Assembly: GCA_024036415.1 (NCBI GenBank)
Contig: JAMWET010006979.1
Span: 1,251,001 to 1,315,000, forward strand
From: Prochilodus magdalenae
Lineage: Eukaryota > Chordata > Actinopteri > Characiformes > Prochilodontidae
Direction of reading: 5' to 3'
Length of the DNA: 64,000 bases
Each line of letters begins with the position of its first letter. The stretch's first letter is position 1. The translations under genes were made by a program, and so were the position numbers. The notes below the pieces were generated by a model. The model saw only the letters and a program-made list of their open reading frames with translations, had not been told where the DNA came from and did not search any database. Shown here piece after piece: positions 15,101-25,220 of the stretch.

Positions 15101-18100
15101 AAGACGCCTTTGTGCTGGAATACACCGGCCAGGAAACCGATATACAAGGTGGCAGCTCGATTCTTTTTTTTCCCCCTTCTTCTTCTTTATATTCCCCTAT
15201 CCACCCCTTTTTTCTCCTCTGTCTTTTCTTTTGCTTTAAGGGGACTGAGGTGGCAGGTGATTTTTTTTAAAAGCAAGATGGGATGGTGAATGTCTTTCTC
15301 TCTCTCTCCCTCCCTTCCTCCCTCCCTCTCTCTCTCCCTCCCTCCCTCTTTTTCTCTCTCTCTCTAGTCTCTGTCTTTCATTTTCGTGAGTGACTTTATG
15401 AATTGATGAAGTTGTGTTAAGCAGTAATGACACAGCGTTTCCTGTATGCAGAGAGTTGTTGTGAAATCAGTAATGGATTTTCACTAAGAGCTAATGAAAA
15501 CTTTATATACAGTAATTGGGTATGAAACCACTTACGGTAAGTGGACTAGGCTTTCTATAGCTGAGCAGTGTCTAGAGCTAAGCACACTCTCCACTGTACC
15601 ATGTGATTTAGTTCCATTACTGCCAGTGACCATCATTCATATCATCTGATGCAGCTTAACGTCTGGTATGCAGTTACTCTGTGTTGTTTTTATCTGAATG
15701 GAGTAAGTGAAACAGGCGAGTATGTCTGTCAAACACATTTATGTTTATAAGCAGATGATGAGAAGTATTACTATGATTTTGAATTTTCTGAATCCATGGT
15801 TTTATGGATTTGAACTTATCCAATATAAACAGTAAATGGAATAAACTTTATTATTCCCTGCCAAATACCTTCCTATGCTAATTGTGTAGGTGAAAACAAG
15901 TCACCCATCCTCTACAGGGAACATCCATACATATTGCTACAATGTTGTGTGCTGAATTTCCTTATTAAATTATTGTAGAAAAAGAGAACATAACAATCTA
16001 TAAAATAATTCTATTGCATGATATCTAAGCCATTACTTTTGCATGCGCCACATGTTGTAATGTTCTTCTACAATAAATTCAGCTATTAAACCTTAATAAT
16101 TTATTAAAGTAGATGCCCTCTGTACTTAGTTTCACTTGTTTTCAAAATCAGCTAAATTGATCTTCATTTGGTCAGGGGCTCAAAAACGTCTGACTGTATG
16201 AAACTGTGTAATTAAGTTTGGATAAGACAGCAAAACCATAATAATAATTCATGGAAAGTTTATGATTAAGCCTATATGTGCTAAGATATTTGACAAAGCA
16301 CTTCTCACATACCCTTCTAACAACAGGAGACTATTGACTAGAGACTGGTCTATGCTTTATTTGGCTCTCCATCTCTTCTCGCTCTTTTTCTCTCTCTTTC
16401 TCCCCCTTCCACGGCATCAGGAGGTTTCCCAGGAGAATGCGTTTGAGATCAGGCTTGGCAGTAGAGGGGCGTGGGAGGGCAGGTGCTGAGTGGGTAGCAC
16501 TGGTGTAGGGTAAACACTAGGGGTGAGTTAAGGTTGCCCCTTTTCTGACCCAGACAGCTTGCCCTCCCCTCTGGGCTTTGGGCTGAAGCAGCTTTGTGTC
16601 CTTCTCATGAGAGAGAAGGAGAGGGATGTGGAAGGGTTTGTGGTTGACCTTTAACCCTTTGGAAATATATAGTTATTGCTGTTGTTTTAAATCAGTACTT
16701 GCATCATTACTTACATAGTTATGTCATTAATTAACATTCTGTATTGACAGGCTCAAGTGCACATTTTTGTTCATGTTGCAAATCAAAATGAACATTATAC
16801 ATAATAATAAAATGAACATAAAAATGCCATTTATGTGGTTTGAAAATTTGTTTTTCTGTTTTTTGAACTGAATTTCTTTGCTTGTTTCAATGAAGTGATA
16901 ATCATTTTGTTATGATTCTAGTTGACATTCTATGTAAGAATTGTTATAGGGGATATGGTTTGAGAATTATATCTCATTATTTATCCTTTTGGCTATAAAT
17001 CATATAAAAGCTCACAGGACAAAAATTTGTCACGTTGTATGTTTAAGATGGTAGTAACTCCAGGCTCCTGCAGATGGCACTGCAAGGCTATAAATACCTG
17101 TGGCTGGTGAGTGTCGGGATTCATAGACTGAGAAGAGGTGGTACAGTGCAGGGAATGTTCTTGTATGATTGGTTAAAAGGAGTGATTGAGCATTTGGGGC
17201 GTGCCAAAGACCATAGTGTGAAGGAAGTAGCAGAATTTGCAGGTGTTTAGAAGCATACGGTCATACGGGTCTACCCGGCAGCGGCTAAAATCCCAGTACT
17301 GCAATGAGAACTAAAATACAGTTAAAGAGAATGATGTCCAGTCATATTTGTTTTGTGCCAGTTTTATGTATTTATTGCAGGGCAAGGAAGTATTTTTTTA
17401 AGACCTAGGGAACCTAAATCTGTGTTCTTCCTAAATAAGATAATCTTGTTCTTCCGATCAAAGAGTAAATATGTTCTTAGTATATCTCTTCAATAAAGTA
17501 TCAATAACCAATAAATTACCAATAATTTTCACCATATTTCCCTCCCTTTTAATGTTAACTGTGCAGTCCTGATCTTGGGTAATGTAGATTTGCACATCTG
17601 TTTGTCCTTTCCTTTGTGCATTGCTGTGCCCATCTGTTTGTTTGTTCATCTGCCTCTATGTTTGTATGAGTGGTGGAGCAGGCTAAGCTTCTAAGGGCTG
17701 ACAGTCAAGCTGCTCATTAGCCACACCCCTACAGTTCTCAAATAGTGGTATAGCAGTTTGGTGTTTTCTTGCTCAAACACATCTGATTTAACTCGTGTGT
17801 CAGGTGTAGCAGGTGTGTTTGAGTAAACGATGCTGGACACCAGTCCTTCAGAACCGGAGTTGCACCCCTGTACTACACCTTAAGCAAAGTCACCTTTAAT
17901 GATGTGTTTTTTATTTACCCTAAAATACTAAAAGTCATGATAGTGGGCACCAGACAAATCAGACATTCTATTTCCGAAGTTGTGCAGGCATTTAACATTC
18001 ATCAGTCCACAGTGTCACGTGTGTAACTGGAATACGTCATAGAGGGAATTACAACCCACAGTGGACAGCACAGAGGCTGCTGACTGGTGAAGTCTGGTTA

Positions 18101-21100
18101 GAATTGTCAGTGCAAACAGACAAGCATAAATCACATGCATATTCAAAGAGGAATATGGAATATGGAAGCAGAAGGCCAACCAGGGTGCCTGTGTCAGCAT
18201 CATAACACCAGATGCAGTGCCTTTGCACTTTGCAGGCTTGTTCTCATTGCATGGACGTAACATGGGTTGGGTCCACTGGTCCGTCTAATTATGTCATTGA
18301 CCATTTGCAACTCTTCAAGGGCTTGTTTCTTATCTTATTAGCTGGATCCGGAGCAGACTATAGAACATGGAAACAACAAGAGAGACAGTATTGGCACCAC
18401 TGACTGAATTCCTTCCGTGCCCCTTCAAGAGCACCTTTGCTGAACTCTGTAGGAGCTCATTTCATGCTGTAGATTTTACTGTGAAGGAATCGGAGGAAAC
18501 TTAAAAGGTTATGTAACCCCAAGCTTTGCCATGGTTGCTTAGGCGAGGGCCCGACTAGCCATGATACTGTTATCTCCATGAAGGTGAGGGGATATAGGGA
18601 GTGGGGCACTCTCGAGTAATTCTAACCCTGTACTGCTCGGTTGCTTGCCTTGGTAGCACAGATCAGGCCTTTGGCCTATAGCTTCCTCCAGCCGAGCATG
18701 AAGGGAATTGGGTGTAGGCAGCATTTGAAGGGAAACAAGAAGAGAAGTGAATGAAAAACAGGAACAGAGGGGTGAAAGAATCAATGGAGAAGCGATTTGA
18801 TATATGATATATACTGGTGTTGTCTCTGTGCTGAGAAAGGAAGCGGCTTTGTCAAGGGTTCGTTAAGGAGAAAGACCAAAAGATCACCTGTTTGTGTCTG
18901 CAGTAGACTATCTGAATGACAGAGGGTGGAAAGGATTGTAGGGTGACAGAATAAGGGACCAATGAAGGGAGATTATAAATGACTTCATATGTCCAGCAGC
19001 CTTTGGGAACCCAAAACCAGAGCTGAGGAGATGGACACCACCATCAGATCTGAGAAGAGTGAGAGAGGAGCACATAGAAAGATGAGAGATGGATGAGGTA
19101 GTTCAAGAAGAAAGGGATTGGGGTGGAGAAAGGGATAGAAATGAGGAGGGACCTCGGGGCCCATAAAGTAACCATGGTCAGTAACAAGAAAATTAGATAT
19201 AGCGGTCTAGGGGATAAGAGAGGAATGAGATGATGAGAGTTTATGAAGGATGAGAGTCTAAATTGTAGGACTTGTTGGTCTCTACAGAGCCTGGCGTTAA
19301 ATATTGTATAGGCTATTAAAGACTGCACTGTGTCAGTGTACAGTGTCCAATCCTACTCCAATCCTTGGACATGATGGTGGTGGCCAACCAGTGCAGTGTT
19401 TTGTATACACAGGTGTGCAACCTCTGAGGAGATGGATAACCTGTACCCACACCACATACATTTGTCTGTACATTTTGTACTCACCTTTGATTTGACCATG
19501 AAGGAAAACAAAGATTCTTATTCACCCAAACCTTATGCCTTGTAATTAGGGGTGTAGGAAACATTGATACACTTAAATATTGCTAAATATCGCTGGATCA
19601 CTTCTCAGAAAACAGTATTAGTTTAAAATGAATAGTTTACATGTAAAGATTGCTGCAGACAGTGGTTCATTTTGTGTTGTGTTTAAACCCCTGACCACTA
19701 GATAGCAGAATTAGCTCGTGAGAAACCTGTGTAAAAATTAAACAAATAAAATAATGGCACACATTTATTTGGTTGGTTGGTTGGTTTGTTGGTTTATTGC
19801 TGGTTTTGCATATATAGCCTATTTCACTGTGCCAACTGGAATTCAAATTCAATCACAGCAATCCTGGTGCCATAACTGTATATAAAAAGCAACTGTGGTT
19901 CTTCAAAGTTGATGATTCTTTAAAAATTACTTTTACTTTTTTAAATGAGTTGTGTGAATGAAGAAGTAAAGAAGAATCTCCATATAATGCACATTTTAAA
20001 GTCAACGTTTTCGTGAATAGGACAGTGTAAAGCAGGGATGTCCAGCCTGTCTCTTGGAGGCCTTAGACCAGCACAGGTTGGCAGTTTTCCTACTCAGATA
20101 CATGAGTTTAGCAGGTGTGAGCAAAGAACCCATATAATGTATCCTATTATGCGTTCGGGTTCTTAAGGCAATACTACTTTAATCAAGACTTACAGTTCTA
20201 AACATAGCTTAGACTCATCTGTCCTCATAATCACATTAATGTACATCTTGAACCAGCAGTGTGCTAACAGTCTCCCATGACAAGTTATCTAGCTGAAAAC
20301 CAACCCCATCATTTGTGTCATCGTTCTGTCCTTACTAAGGGAGACATGTCACTGTATCCTTTCTCTTTATGGCTCTTTCTCTGTCTGTAAGCTCCATCGG
20401 TTACCGTGTTACAGTACCTACAGTAGACTCACTGTATATCTCTTGGTATGAACCCGCTGTACTTTCCACTAGCTATTGTCCAGTCTCATCTCTGGGGCTG
20501 ATCAGAGAACAGTGTGCGGGTGGAATTCAGGGCAGCCGTGTTATCACCGCCAATGCGATTTCCCTGCATTTAAGAGAGCTTAGCCTTGGCTAAATGAGAC
20601 CTTTGAGCAAGACTTGCTTTTTTCCCCCCGTCAGACAGAGTGGCACTTTGTATGGACGGGGCAGTATTCCCATGGCGAAGGCTCGGAGCCGCAGGCACCT
20701 ACCCACGCTCGGCCTCTGCTTTGTGGGGACACTTTTCTCGGCAGGCTGAAGGGAAATTACTTTGATTGGCTCGGCCCGTAATGTAGCGCTTAAAAAAATC
20801 ACCCCCAGCCCCTTCCTAGATTTTACTGAATCATTCCTGCTTGTATTCCTCTTATCTTTCCCACAATCCTTCACTAAGTTGGTTTGGGGGTGGGGGGGGC
20901 TTGAGAGCTTTCTCACGGCAAGAGAACTCCTTGTGCTTTCCAAACACAAGCAGGTAGACTAATACACTATGAGTGGTACAGAGCCATAAACCCACTCACT
21001 ACAGTGCCTAAAAGTGCTTACTTCACAAGCCATTAAAGTAAAGCTTTATTTTAAAAAATCTTTTTTGTAGCTACTCTGATTTGGAGATCGCAAGTTTTTC

Positions 21101-22487
21101 TTCAGCGCTGCCACAGCCATCCATTCCCAGAGACCAAGAGAACATAACGGGTCTCACTCTTCCTTTATCTCCAAGCGTGATGCAAGCCAACACAGACATC
21201 TGTTAATTAAAACAATTAGATACAAAATGGAGAAAATACATTGTAAATGGTCATGACATATTTATTGTTGCTGTGATGGTGTGAATGCTGGTTTTTCATG
21301 TAAACAGCCTATATCCCAATGGCCACGAGCGTGAAATTCAAATTCCAAAGCAGCAATCCTGGTGCAATATCTGTATAGACCAATAGCCTATTCCAGTTCT
21401 CATTGGGCAGAGGTCAGGAAACGCCCCCAAACACACACACAAACACACACTCACACCTAGGGTCAATTCAGCATTTCCAATTCATCTAACTCTATGTCTT
21501 AGGACTGTTGGTAAAAAAAACAGATCACCCAGAGTAACACCAGGCTTTCTGGCCTTCTGGTGTGATGCGTTGCAACACACCATTCGTCTTGCTGCTGAGC
21601 ATGGTGCCTCCACACATAAATTTGTCAGCTGTCCACCAAGACAAAAGTGGAACTGACCCAGTGCTGTTCTAAGTCAGTCCATGACAGTCTGGCACGACAC
21701 CATTGCAGTCTGCAGACACCATTGCAGTCATGTTGAGGGCAGTGGTTATAAAGATCTGCGTGCATGTAGCTGTCTGCCACTGGTGCTGCCACTGTGCTGC
21801 CAACGAGATGATTCGTGGAGGGCATCACTGCTCACTGAATGTCTGCAGTTGTGGCTGTTGGGTTGAGGCAGAGTGTGAAAGGCATTCACTCCTGTCAGTT
21901 GATTCTTTCTGGGTACAAGGTCAGTTCTTTATTTGGTTTGGCTACATTTTATTTCTTAGTATATCAATATGCTATCAGCCCACGTTTCAGCCTTGCTAAG
22001 TGCTTATGTCTAGTTTTGTAGATAACAATATATCATTCTGTGCCAGGAAAACTATTAATTAATGAATTACCAAAACTAAAAAATTACTGTCAATGTTGTC
22101 AGCTGGTTTCTTAGTGAGAAAAATCAGATCTTGATCAGGCTGATTTGTCTTCTTGCCTCTTCCAGATTCCACACTCTGGTGGCTCGTTATGGGCGTCTGG
22201 CCCCGCTGGCGGAAGTGGACCTGCGTCCATTAAGCTCTGCCCTGGTGGAGCTGCGCTTTGGGGATCACTCTGAGCAGATGGAACTCCGACTGGATCAGAC
22301 CGTGGCCGACTTGAAGAAGCAGCTCCGGCCGGTGGTGCAGCTGCCAGTCAACAAGATGCGCGTTTACTATATCGATCAGCAGCTAGGCTACGCTCTAGCA
22401 CCTCAGGAGCTCAAATATGGAGGTCGAGCCCTCCATTCCTACAGCATACGGGACGGAGATGAGATTCTGGTGGTGCCCAAGGCTTAG
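1..22487 (+). CDS. tbcel: tbcel gene: tubulin-folding cofactor E-like protein, whole gene span
   Basis: Seven coding exons join in frame (5578-5716, 6613-6752, 9915-10096, 11094-11350, 12544-12670, 14139-14255, 22166-22487) to 427 residues, against about 424 in human TBCEL. All introns are GT-AG and the phases fit. The protein starts with a family motif ([15 protein letters not shown], residues 17-31), has leucine-rich repeats from about residue 50 to 250, an LRR C-terminal cap, and a ubiquitin-like domain from about 340 to the end. It lacks the CAP-Gly domain of TBCE. From family knowledge, TBCEL acts in the cytosol on tubulin and promotes microtubule loss by committing tubulin to degradation. 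A noncoding exon at the left edge (1-109) is inferred to be its first exon. Identification is firm; the 5' UTR link is inference. Confidence 0.95.
1819..1950. repeat. 26-bp exact direct repeat, two copies 106 bp apart
   Basis: The same 26 bases, beginning CATTTGCCCAGCG and ending GGCAGTG, occur at 1819-1844 and 1925-1950. The DNA between them is not repeated further. Origin unknown; a small tandem duplication with a decayed remainder is one explanation. Confidence 0.85.
2300..3880. repeat. Diverged tandem duplication in tbcel intron 1
   Basis: Blocks of about 2320-3250 and 3270-3880 carry the same landmarks in the same order: a GTGAATATG/GACACAA-type stretch, ACAGTGCTCCTTT, GTTAGTCCAT, TGTGAGGTTGCTTTAAAAG, a block beginning near 2995 or 3590 with GAGACTAGCC, TATCTGCCTA, CCAGACTGATTTACT and GACATGTC. 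The second unit has deletions. Neither copy codes for protein. Confidence 0.75.
5551..5716 (+). CDS. tbcel: tbcel coding exon 1 with start codon
   Basis: Acceptor TTTGTCCAG at 5550; the ATG is at 5578, so 5551-5577 is 5' UTR. It codes residues 1-46, ending phase 1 at AAAG/GTATGA. The encoded [18 protein letters not shown] is the conserved start of the TBCEL family, which supports this ATG as the start. Confidence 0.93.
5717..6612. other. tbcel intron 2
   Basis: AT-rich, no gene-like content seen. The reading frame upstream of exon 2 (from 6441) is open only by chance. Confidence 0.7.
6613..6752 (+). CDS. tbcel: tbcel coding exon 2, first LRR segment
   Basis: Acceptor CCCATCAG, donor GCAGAG/GTGAGG. 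Codes residues 47-93 ([17 protein letters not shown] ... [15 protein letters not shown]). The LxLxxC/N pattern marks the start of the leucine-rich repeats. Phase in 1, out 0. Confidence 0.95.
6753..9914. other. tbcel intron 3
   Basis: 3.2 kb of AT-rich DNA. A block at about 9241-9325 resembles 2710-2790 (GAACCAGGG, then TTTACTATACAAAACAACCAG-like), so it holds a dispersed repeat. I see no gene. Confidence 0.6.
9915..10096 (+). CDS. tbcel: tbcel coding exon 3, LRR segment
   Basis: Acceptor TTTCTCTGTAG, donor CTGA/GTAAGT. Codes residues 94-154 including [12 protein letters not shown] and [13 protein letters not shown], two leucine-rich repeats. Phase in 0, out 2. Confidence 0.96.
10097..11093. 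other. tbcel intron 4
   Basis: AT-rich, nothing gene-like. The open frame entering exon 4 from 10921 is an intronic extension, since the splice junction at 11094 restores the conserved [14 protein letters not shown]. Confidence 0.7.
11094..11350 (+). CDS. tbcel: tbcel coding exon 4, LRR core
   Basis: Acceptor TGCCGCAG, donor CTCAG/GTCTGC. Codes about residues 154-239: [47 protein letters not shown]. This is the best conserved leucine-rich part of the protein and is GC-rich compared with the introns. Phase in 2, out 1. Confidence 0.97.
11351..12543. other. tbcel intron 5
   Basis: AT-rich, no gene seen; poly-A run at about 11722. Confidence 0.7.
12544..12670 (+). CDS. tbcel: tbcel coding exon 5, last LRR and cap
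   Basis: Acceptor GTTGAAG, donor GCACA/GTAAGT. Codes about residues 240-281 with [16 protein letters not shown] and [11 protein letters not shown], the end of the LRR array. Phase in 1, out 2. Confidence 0.95.
12671..14138. other. tbcel intron 6 with SINE fragment
   Basis: Contains a SINE-like fragment at about 12750-12900 (listed separately). The rest is AT-rich with no gene. Confidence 0.65.
12750..12900 (+). mobile_element. SINE-like fragment, copy 1 of 3
   Basis: Shares GAGATTGATCC, GCCACAGC and the ending GCCAGCCAACACAGGCGTCT with copies near 21070-21210 and (head only) 43770-43850. The shared order of short blocks in three places marks a dispersed short element. No clear A box is left here. 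Confidence 0.55.
14139..14255 (+). CDS. tbcel: tbcel coding exon 6
   Basis: Acceptor GGCTGCAG, donor CAAAG/GTATGT. Codes about residues 282-320 with [18 protein letters not shown], the conserved LRR C-terminal cap of the TBCE/TBCEL group. Phase in 2, out 2. Confidence 0.96.
15297..15365. repeat. CT/CCT microsatellite
   Basis: Runs of CT with TCCC variants over about 70 bases. Simple low-complexity tract. Confidence 0.9.
17074..17290 (+). pseudogene. Possible N-terminal piece of a DNA transposase
   Basis: A frame from the ATG at 17074 reads through a helix-turn-helix-like stretch ([14 protein letters not shown], stop, [11 protein letters not shown]). It lies about 650 bases before a clear Tc1-like relic on the same strand. 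Whether both pieces were one element is not shown. Confidence 0.4.
17750..17880. mobile_element. Dispersed MITE-like repeat, copy
   Basis: Shares with 20030-20125 (inverted) the words AGCAGGTGTGTTTGAGTA, GGACACCAGTCCTTC and a pyrimidine-rich end. A fragment at about 2425-2475 has GTGTCCAGCACAG and CCCTGCTCTAACACACCTG of the same type. A short nonautonomous element is likely; ends are not resolved. Confidence 0.55.
17940..18450 (+). pseudogene. Tc1-like transposase relic
   Basis: Broken reading frames contain hallmarks of fish Tc1-like transposases: [18 protein letters not shown] (DNA-binding helix-turn-helix) near 17971-18023, a following HSGQHRG, then [13 protein letters not shown] near 18160-18205, and HGLGPLVRL near 18260, in the expected order. 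Stops and frame shifts break it, and the catalytic part cannot be read as intact. Dead copy in tbcel intron 7. Confidence 0.8.
20030..20125. mobile_element. Dispersed MITE-like repeat, inverted copy
   Basis: Begins AAAGCAGGGATGTCCAGCC and reads on to TTTTCCTACTCAGATACATG and GCAGGTGTGA, the reverse complement of the pattern at 17750-17880. Nonautonomous repeat fragment. Confidence 0.55.
21070..21210 (+). mobile_element. SINE-like fragment, copy 2 of 3
   Basis: Has GGAGATCGCAAG, CGCTGCCACAGCCATCC, GAGACCAAGAGAACATAA and GCAAGCCAACACAGACATCT, matching the order of blocks at 12750-12900. Its middle part is the most complete of the three copies. Confidence 0.6.
22166..22487 (+). CDS. tbcel: tbcel coding exon 7, ubiquitin-like domain and stop
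   Basis: Acceptor CTCTTCCAG; stop TAG at 22485. Codes about residues 321-427. [16 protein letters not shown] leads into a ubiquitin-like fold ([14 protein letters not shown] ... [17 protein letters not shown]). This domain is the shared end of TBCE and TBCEL. Phase in 2. Confidence 0.97.
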
Positions 22488-23200
22488 TCATTCAAGGGAT
22501 GCCATGATATGGATGCTACTTGGAAAAAGGGAACAGTTGAATTGGCTGATTGTCAAGGCAACAAGAGGGAAGAAGTCTCCCAATAAAGCCAGTATGAACT
22601 ATGAGTTTGGAAACAATGCATAATTCAGTGGACCAGTTATTGCAGGGAATTGGGATGCATTTTTTAGAGAGATAGTTTAGCTTGCCCTAAAAAATGACTG
22701 TGCTATCCTGACATTGGGAGTCCAGATCCTTTCCATCACAAATAGCAGTCCCCTAAAAACTGTCTGGATTGGGGCACAACAAATTTCCTCTCACATTATC
22801 TCCTGTGAAGAAATGTGATGTTTAGACACTGGTGTGTTTTAAGATGTGTTAATTGCTTGGTAGTTGCTCAAATTGTGCAAACGCGTGAGTGTGTAAAACT
22901 GCTTCTCAGGAATAACAAATTATCTTCCACAGCTTTCAGTTCCAAAGAGTATTTTTCACTGGCAGTGGTGCAGAGTACATGGGGTCCTTTATCTGACCTT
23001 TAAGTTACAAGCACTATAAGAAACTCAACAGTAAACACAGGCTCACACATGCACTTTTATACTACAGAATCTGCATTAGCTGGGTGTTGGGTTTTAAACA
23101 CATTATTTTAAATCCATGAAAATTATTACCACTTCAGATACCCCTGAATAAAGCGCCAATGAACGTGAATGTTCCAGCTGCTAGTATTAGCCCAATAAAA
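22488..23200 (+). other. tbcel: tbcel 3' UTR and possible poly(A) signals
   Basis: AATAAA occurs at 22582, 23147 and 23194 after the stop. Which one is used cannot be told from sequence. The 3' UTR limit is therefore approximate. Confidence 0.5.
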
Positions 23201-23344
23201 GCAAAAGGCCAGTAGAGTAGAGGAGATTGCTAATTCTTGCGTGATGAAGAGATTAAGAGGGTCCCAGACCCCCAGGACCCATTGTATGTCACACCTTGTC
23301 TACAATGTAGATATAGTGCTGAAAATAGTACAAAAGTTTTAATT

Positions 23345-23670
23345 GGAAATAGTTTTGCCTTAAAACACTCAATATATCGTCGCTGTCCAAAGAAAAACAG
23401 GTATCTCCAAAATGGCAACTTTACAGGAGAGGCCAAAAACCTCATTTTATTTGAATGGAAGTCAATGGAACCGGACATCCTTCCAAGTGGTTTTGGGCCA
23501 TTTCTGTTGATTCATTCTTCAGGAAATCTCCACACAGCCACTCGTGATCAAATGAGGCATAAAAGTAAAAATCAACAAAAATGGAGATACATGTTTTTCA
23601 TTGGACAGCGACGATATGCTTCTTTTCTATCAAATTATATATAAAAAAAAAGTTAGGCAAAACTGTTATA
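23345..23670. mobile_element. Fold-back MITE-like element with long inverted arms
   Basis: Arms at 23373-23414 and 23578-23616 are inverted copies (ATATCGTCGCTGTCC on one side, GGACAGCGACGATAT on the other), and outer blocks AGTTTTGCCT (23351) and AGGCAAAACT (23655) pair as well. Inner sequence (23400-23480) recurs inverted at 52865-52950 and 54617-54710. No coding capacity; the 135-residue open frame across it is spurious. Confidence 0.8.
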
Positions 23671-23850
23671 GTATTAGTTTGTGTAAGAGGCTTCTTTAGA
23701 GGCATTTACCACTGTGAAACAGAGGTGGATGAAGTAACAAACCATGTAGTTGAGTTAAATTAGAGATATTAAGAATGAAATATTCCTCCAGTAAAAGTAG
23801 AAGTCTCTCCCTTTAGACCCCAGTAAAAGTACTAAAGTATTTACATGTAA

Positions 23851-23893
23851 GATAAGATAATCCTTTATTGATCCCACAGTGGGGAAAATTTAA
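23851..23893. repeat. LINE-tail-like fragment
   Basis: AATCCTTTATTGATCCCAC followed by AGTGGGGAAAATTT is a word pair common at the ends of fish retroposons. Short fragment; class not certain. Confidence 0.4.
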
Positions 23894-23959
23894 ATGTATT
23901 TTTAAAATTACATTTTTTAAATGTACTTAAGTAAGTTTCTGGAACATGACTCTTAATCA

Positions 23960-24160
23960 TTTTACATTTACCTGACGCTCTTATCCAGAGCGACTTACAA
24001 GGTTAATGATTACAGGTCGGCCAACGTGTTAGGAGTCATGCCCAGGGACTCTTATTGGTGTAGCTCAGCATAGTCACCCAGACTAGGACTCGAACCCCAG
24101 TCTCCCACACTTAGAGGTGGCACCCTGAGTAGTGGTGTAACCCACTGAGCTACCCCAACC
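23960..24160 (-). mobile_element. tRNA-derived SINE
   Basis: On the minus strand an A box (TAGCTCAGTGGGTTA, complement of 24138-24152 region) is followed by a perfect B box GGTTCGAGTCC (24087-24097), then a body and a tail with GTCGCTCTGGATAAGAGCGTC near 23974-23996. Spacing and order fit an RNA polymerase III SINE with a fish-type shared tail. Not seen intact in flanking duplications. Confidence 0.82.
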
Positions 24161-25149
24161 AGGTGAAGTTATTCTAGTGTCTCTCAGTCCACCAGTCTTT
24201 TAATAAAAGTTCATTAATTAGTCTGACACTGATGTCTGTTCCAATGATCCTAAGCACAAACCAGTGAAGGAGAACAGTTTATATTAGCTAGAACCAAGCT
24301 CTGTCCAACAGGTCAAAACACGCTCAACAAAGTGTGTGCTGTTTGGTGGGCTTGGTTCATGCTCCTTTCGTTTCCATATGTTACATTTTTATTCACGCAA
24401 AAGCCAAAAGGACAGACAGATTTGGCCATAATGTAGAGTCAAAAGTAAGATAACAGACTTTGAAATGTAGTGGGTTAAAGTTAAAAGTACAGATACACAA
24501 AGGATCTATGTACATACATCAAAATAATAGATTTACTCTGTTACTGTCCACCACTGCTGTGAACAATACTGACACGATTCCCTGTCTTTACATCTGAAAC
24601 ATTCAGTTATGCAGACATATTGCAAAATTGTTGGAAATTCCCCCTTTGGGCCCCTGACTGGACCGATTCCAGTGAGACTTTACATCAAGAAGAATCCAAT
24701 TAACTGATATTCAGCCACGGAGCCAGTGTGCTTCTCCTCCACTAGTGCAGAAAGTGTGTTAAATGTGTTAAAGCAGTTTTCACTGCTGTTGGCTCTTTCC
24801 TGTCCCGTGCATGTTCCCAGACTCCTCTTCTCATGCCTAGTGACTGTTTGGCTGACATTGGAAAAAAGAAGGACCACTGTGAATGAAACTGCTTATAACT
24901 GCTGTGCCATTGTCTAGCAGGCCTATGTAATGTACTTTCCAATAGAAGATATAGCTTCTCACCTATTTAGCTCCGATTCAGTCATAATATTCATGATATA
25001 TTTCGGTCACGGGCTCCACGAGTGCATGTGTGTGTGTACGGTGTGTTGTGGTGTATGGTGAAAAGAGAGTTTATTCTGAACACGTTTTTATTAAAGGCTT
25101 CTTATGGGTTTGGTATAGTTCTATGTGTATAATAGGTTTGTAATACTAT

Positions 25150-25220
25150 AAATGATAAAAGATTTTAAAAAAATATTATAAAAAATAATAAAATAAAATA
25201 AAATAATAAAAATAATAAAC
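25150..25220. repeat. AAAAT/AAT simple repeat
   Basis: Runs of AAAATAATAAAATAAA-type sequence. Low complexity; no function seen. Confidence 0.85.

Larger units (their letters stand above)
14256..22165. other. tbcel intron 7 (7.9 kb), repeat-rich
   Basis: The largest intron of the gene. It holds a CT microsatellite (15297-15365), a Tc1-like transposase relic (17074-18450 in two pieces), copies of a dispersed hAT/MITE-like repeat (17750-17880 and 20030-20125), a SINE-like fragment (21070-21210) and AT-rich DNA. No host exon is needed, since exon 6 joins exon 7 in frame with nothing missing against human TBCEL. Confidence 0.7.

Noticed and set aside
23237..23644. 135-residue open frame
   Set aside because: It lies across the fold-back element and reads through its inverted arms; no family resemblance.
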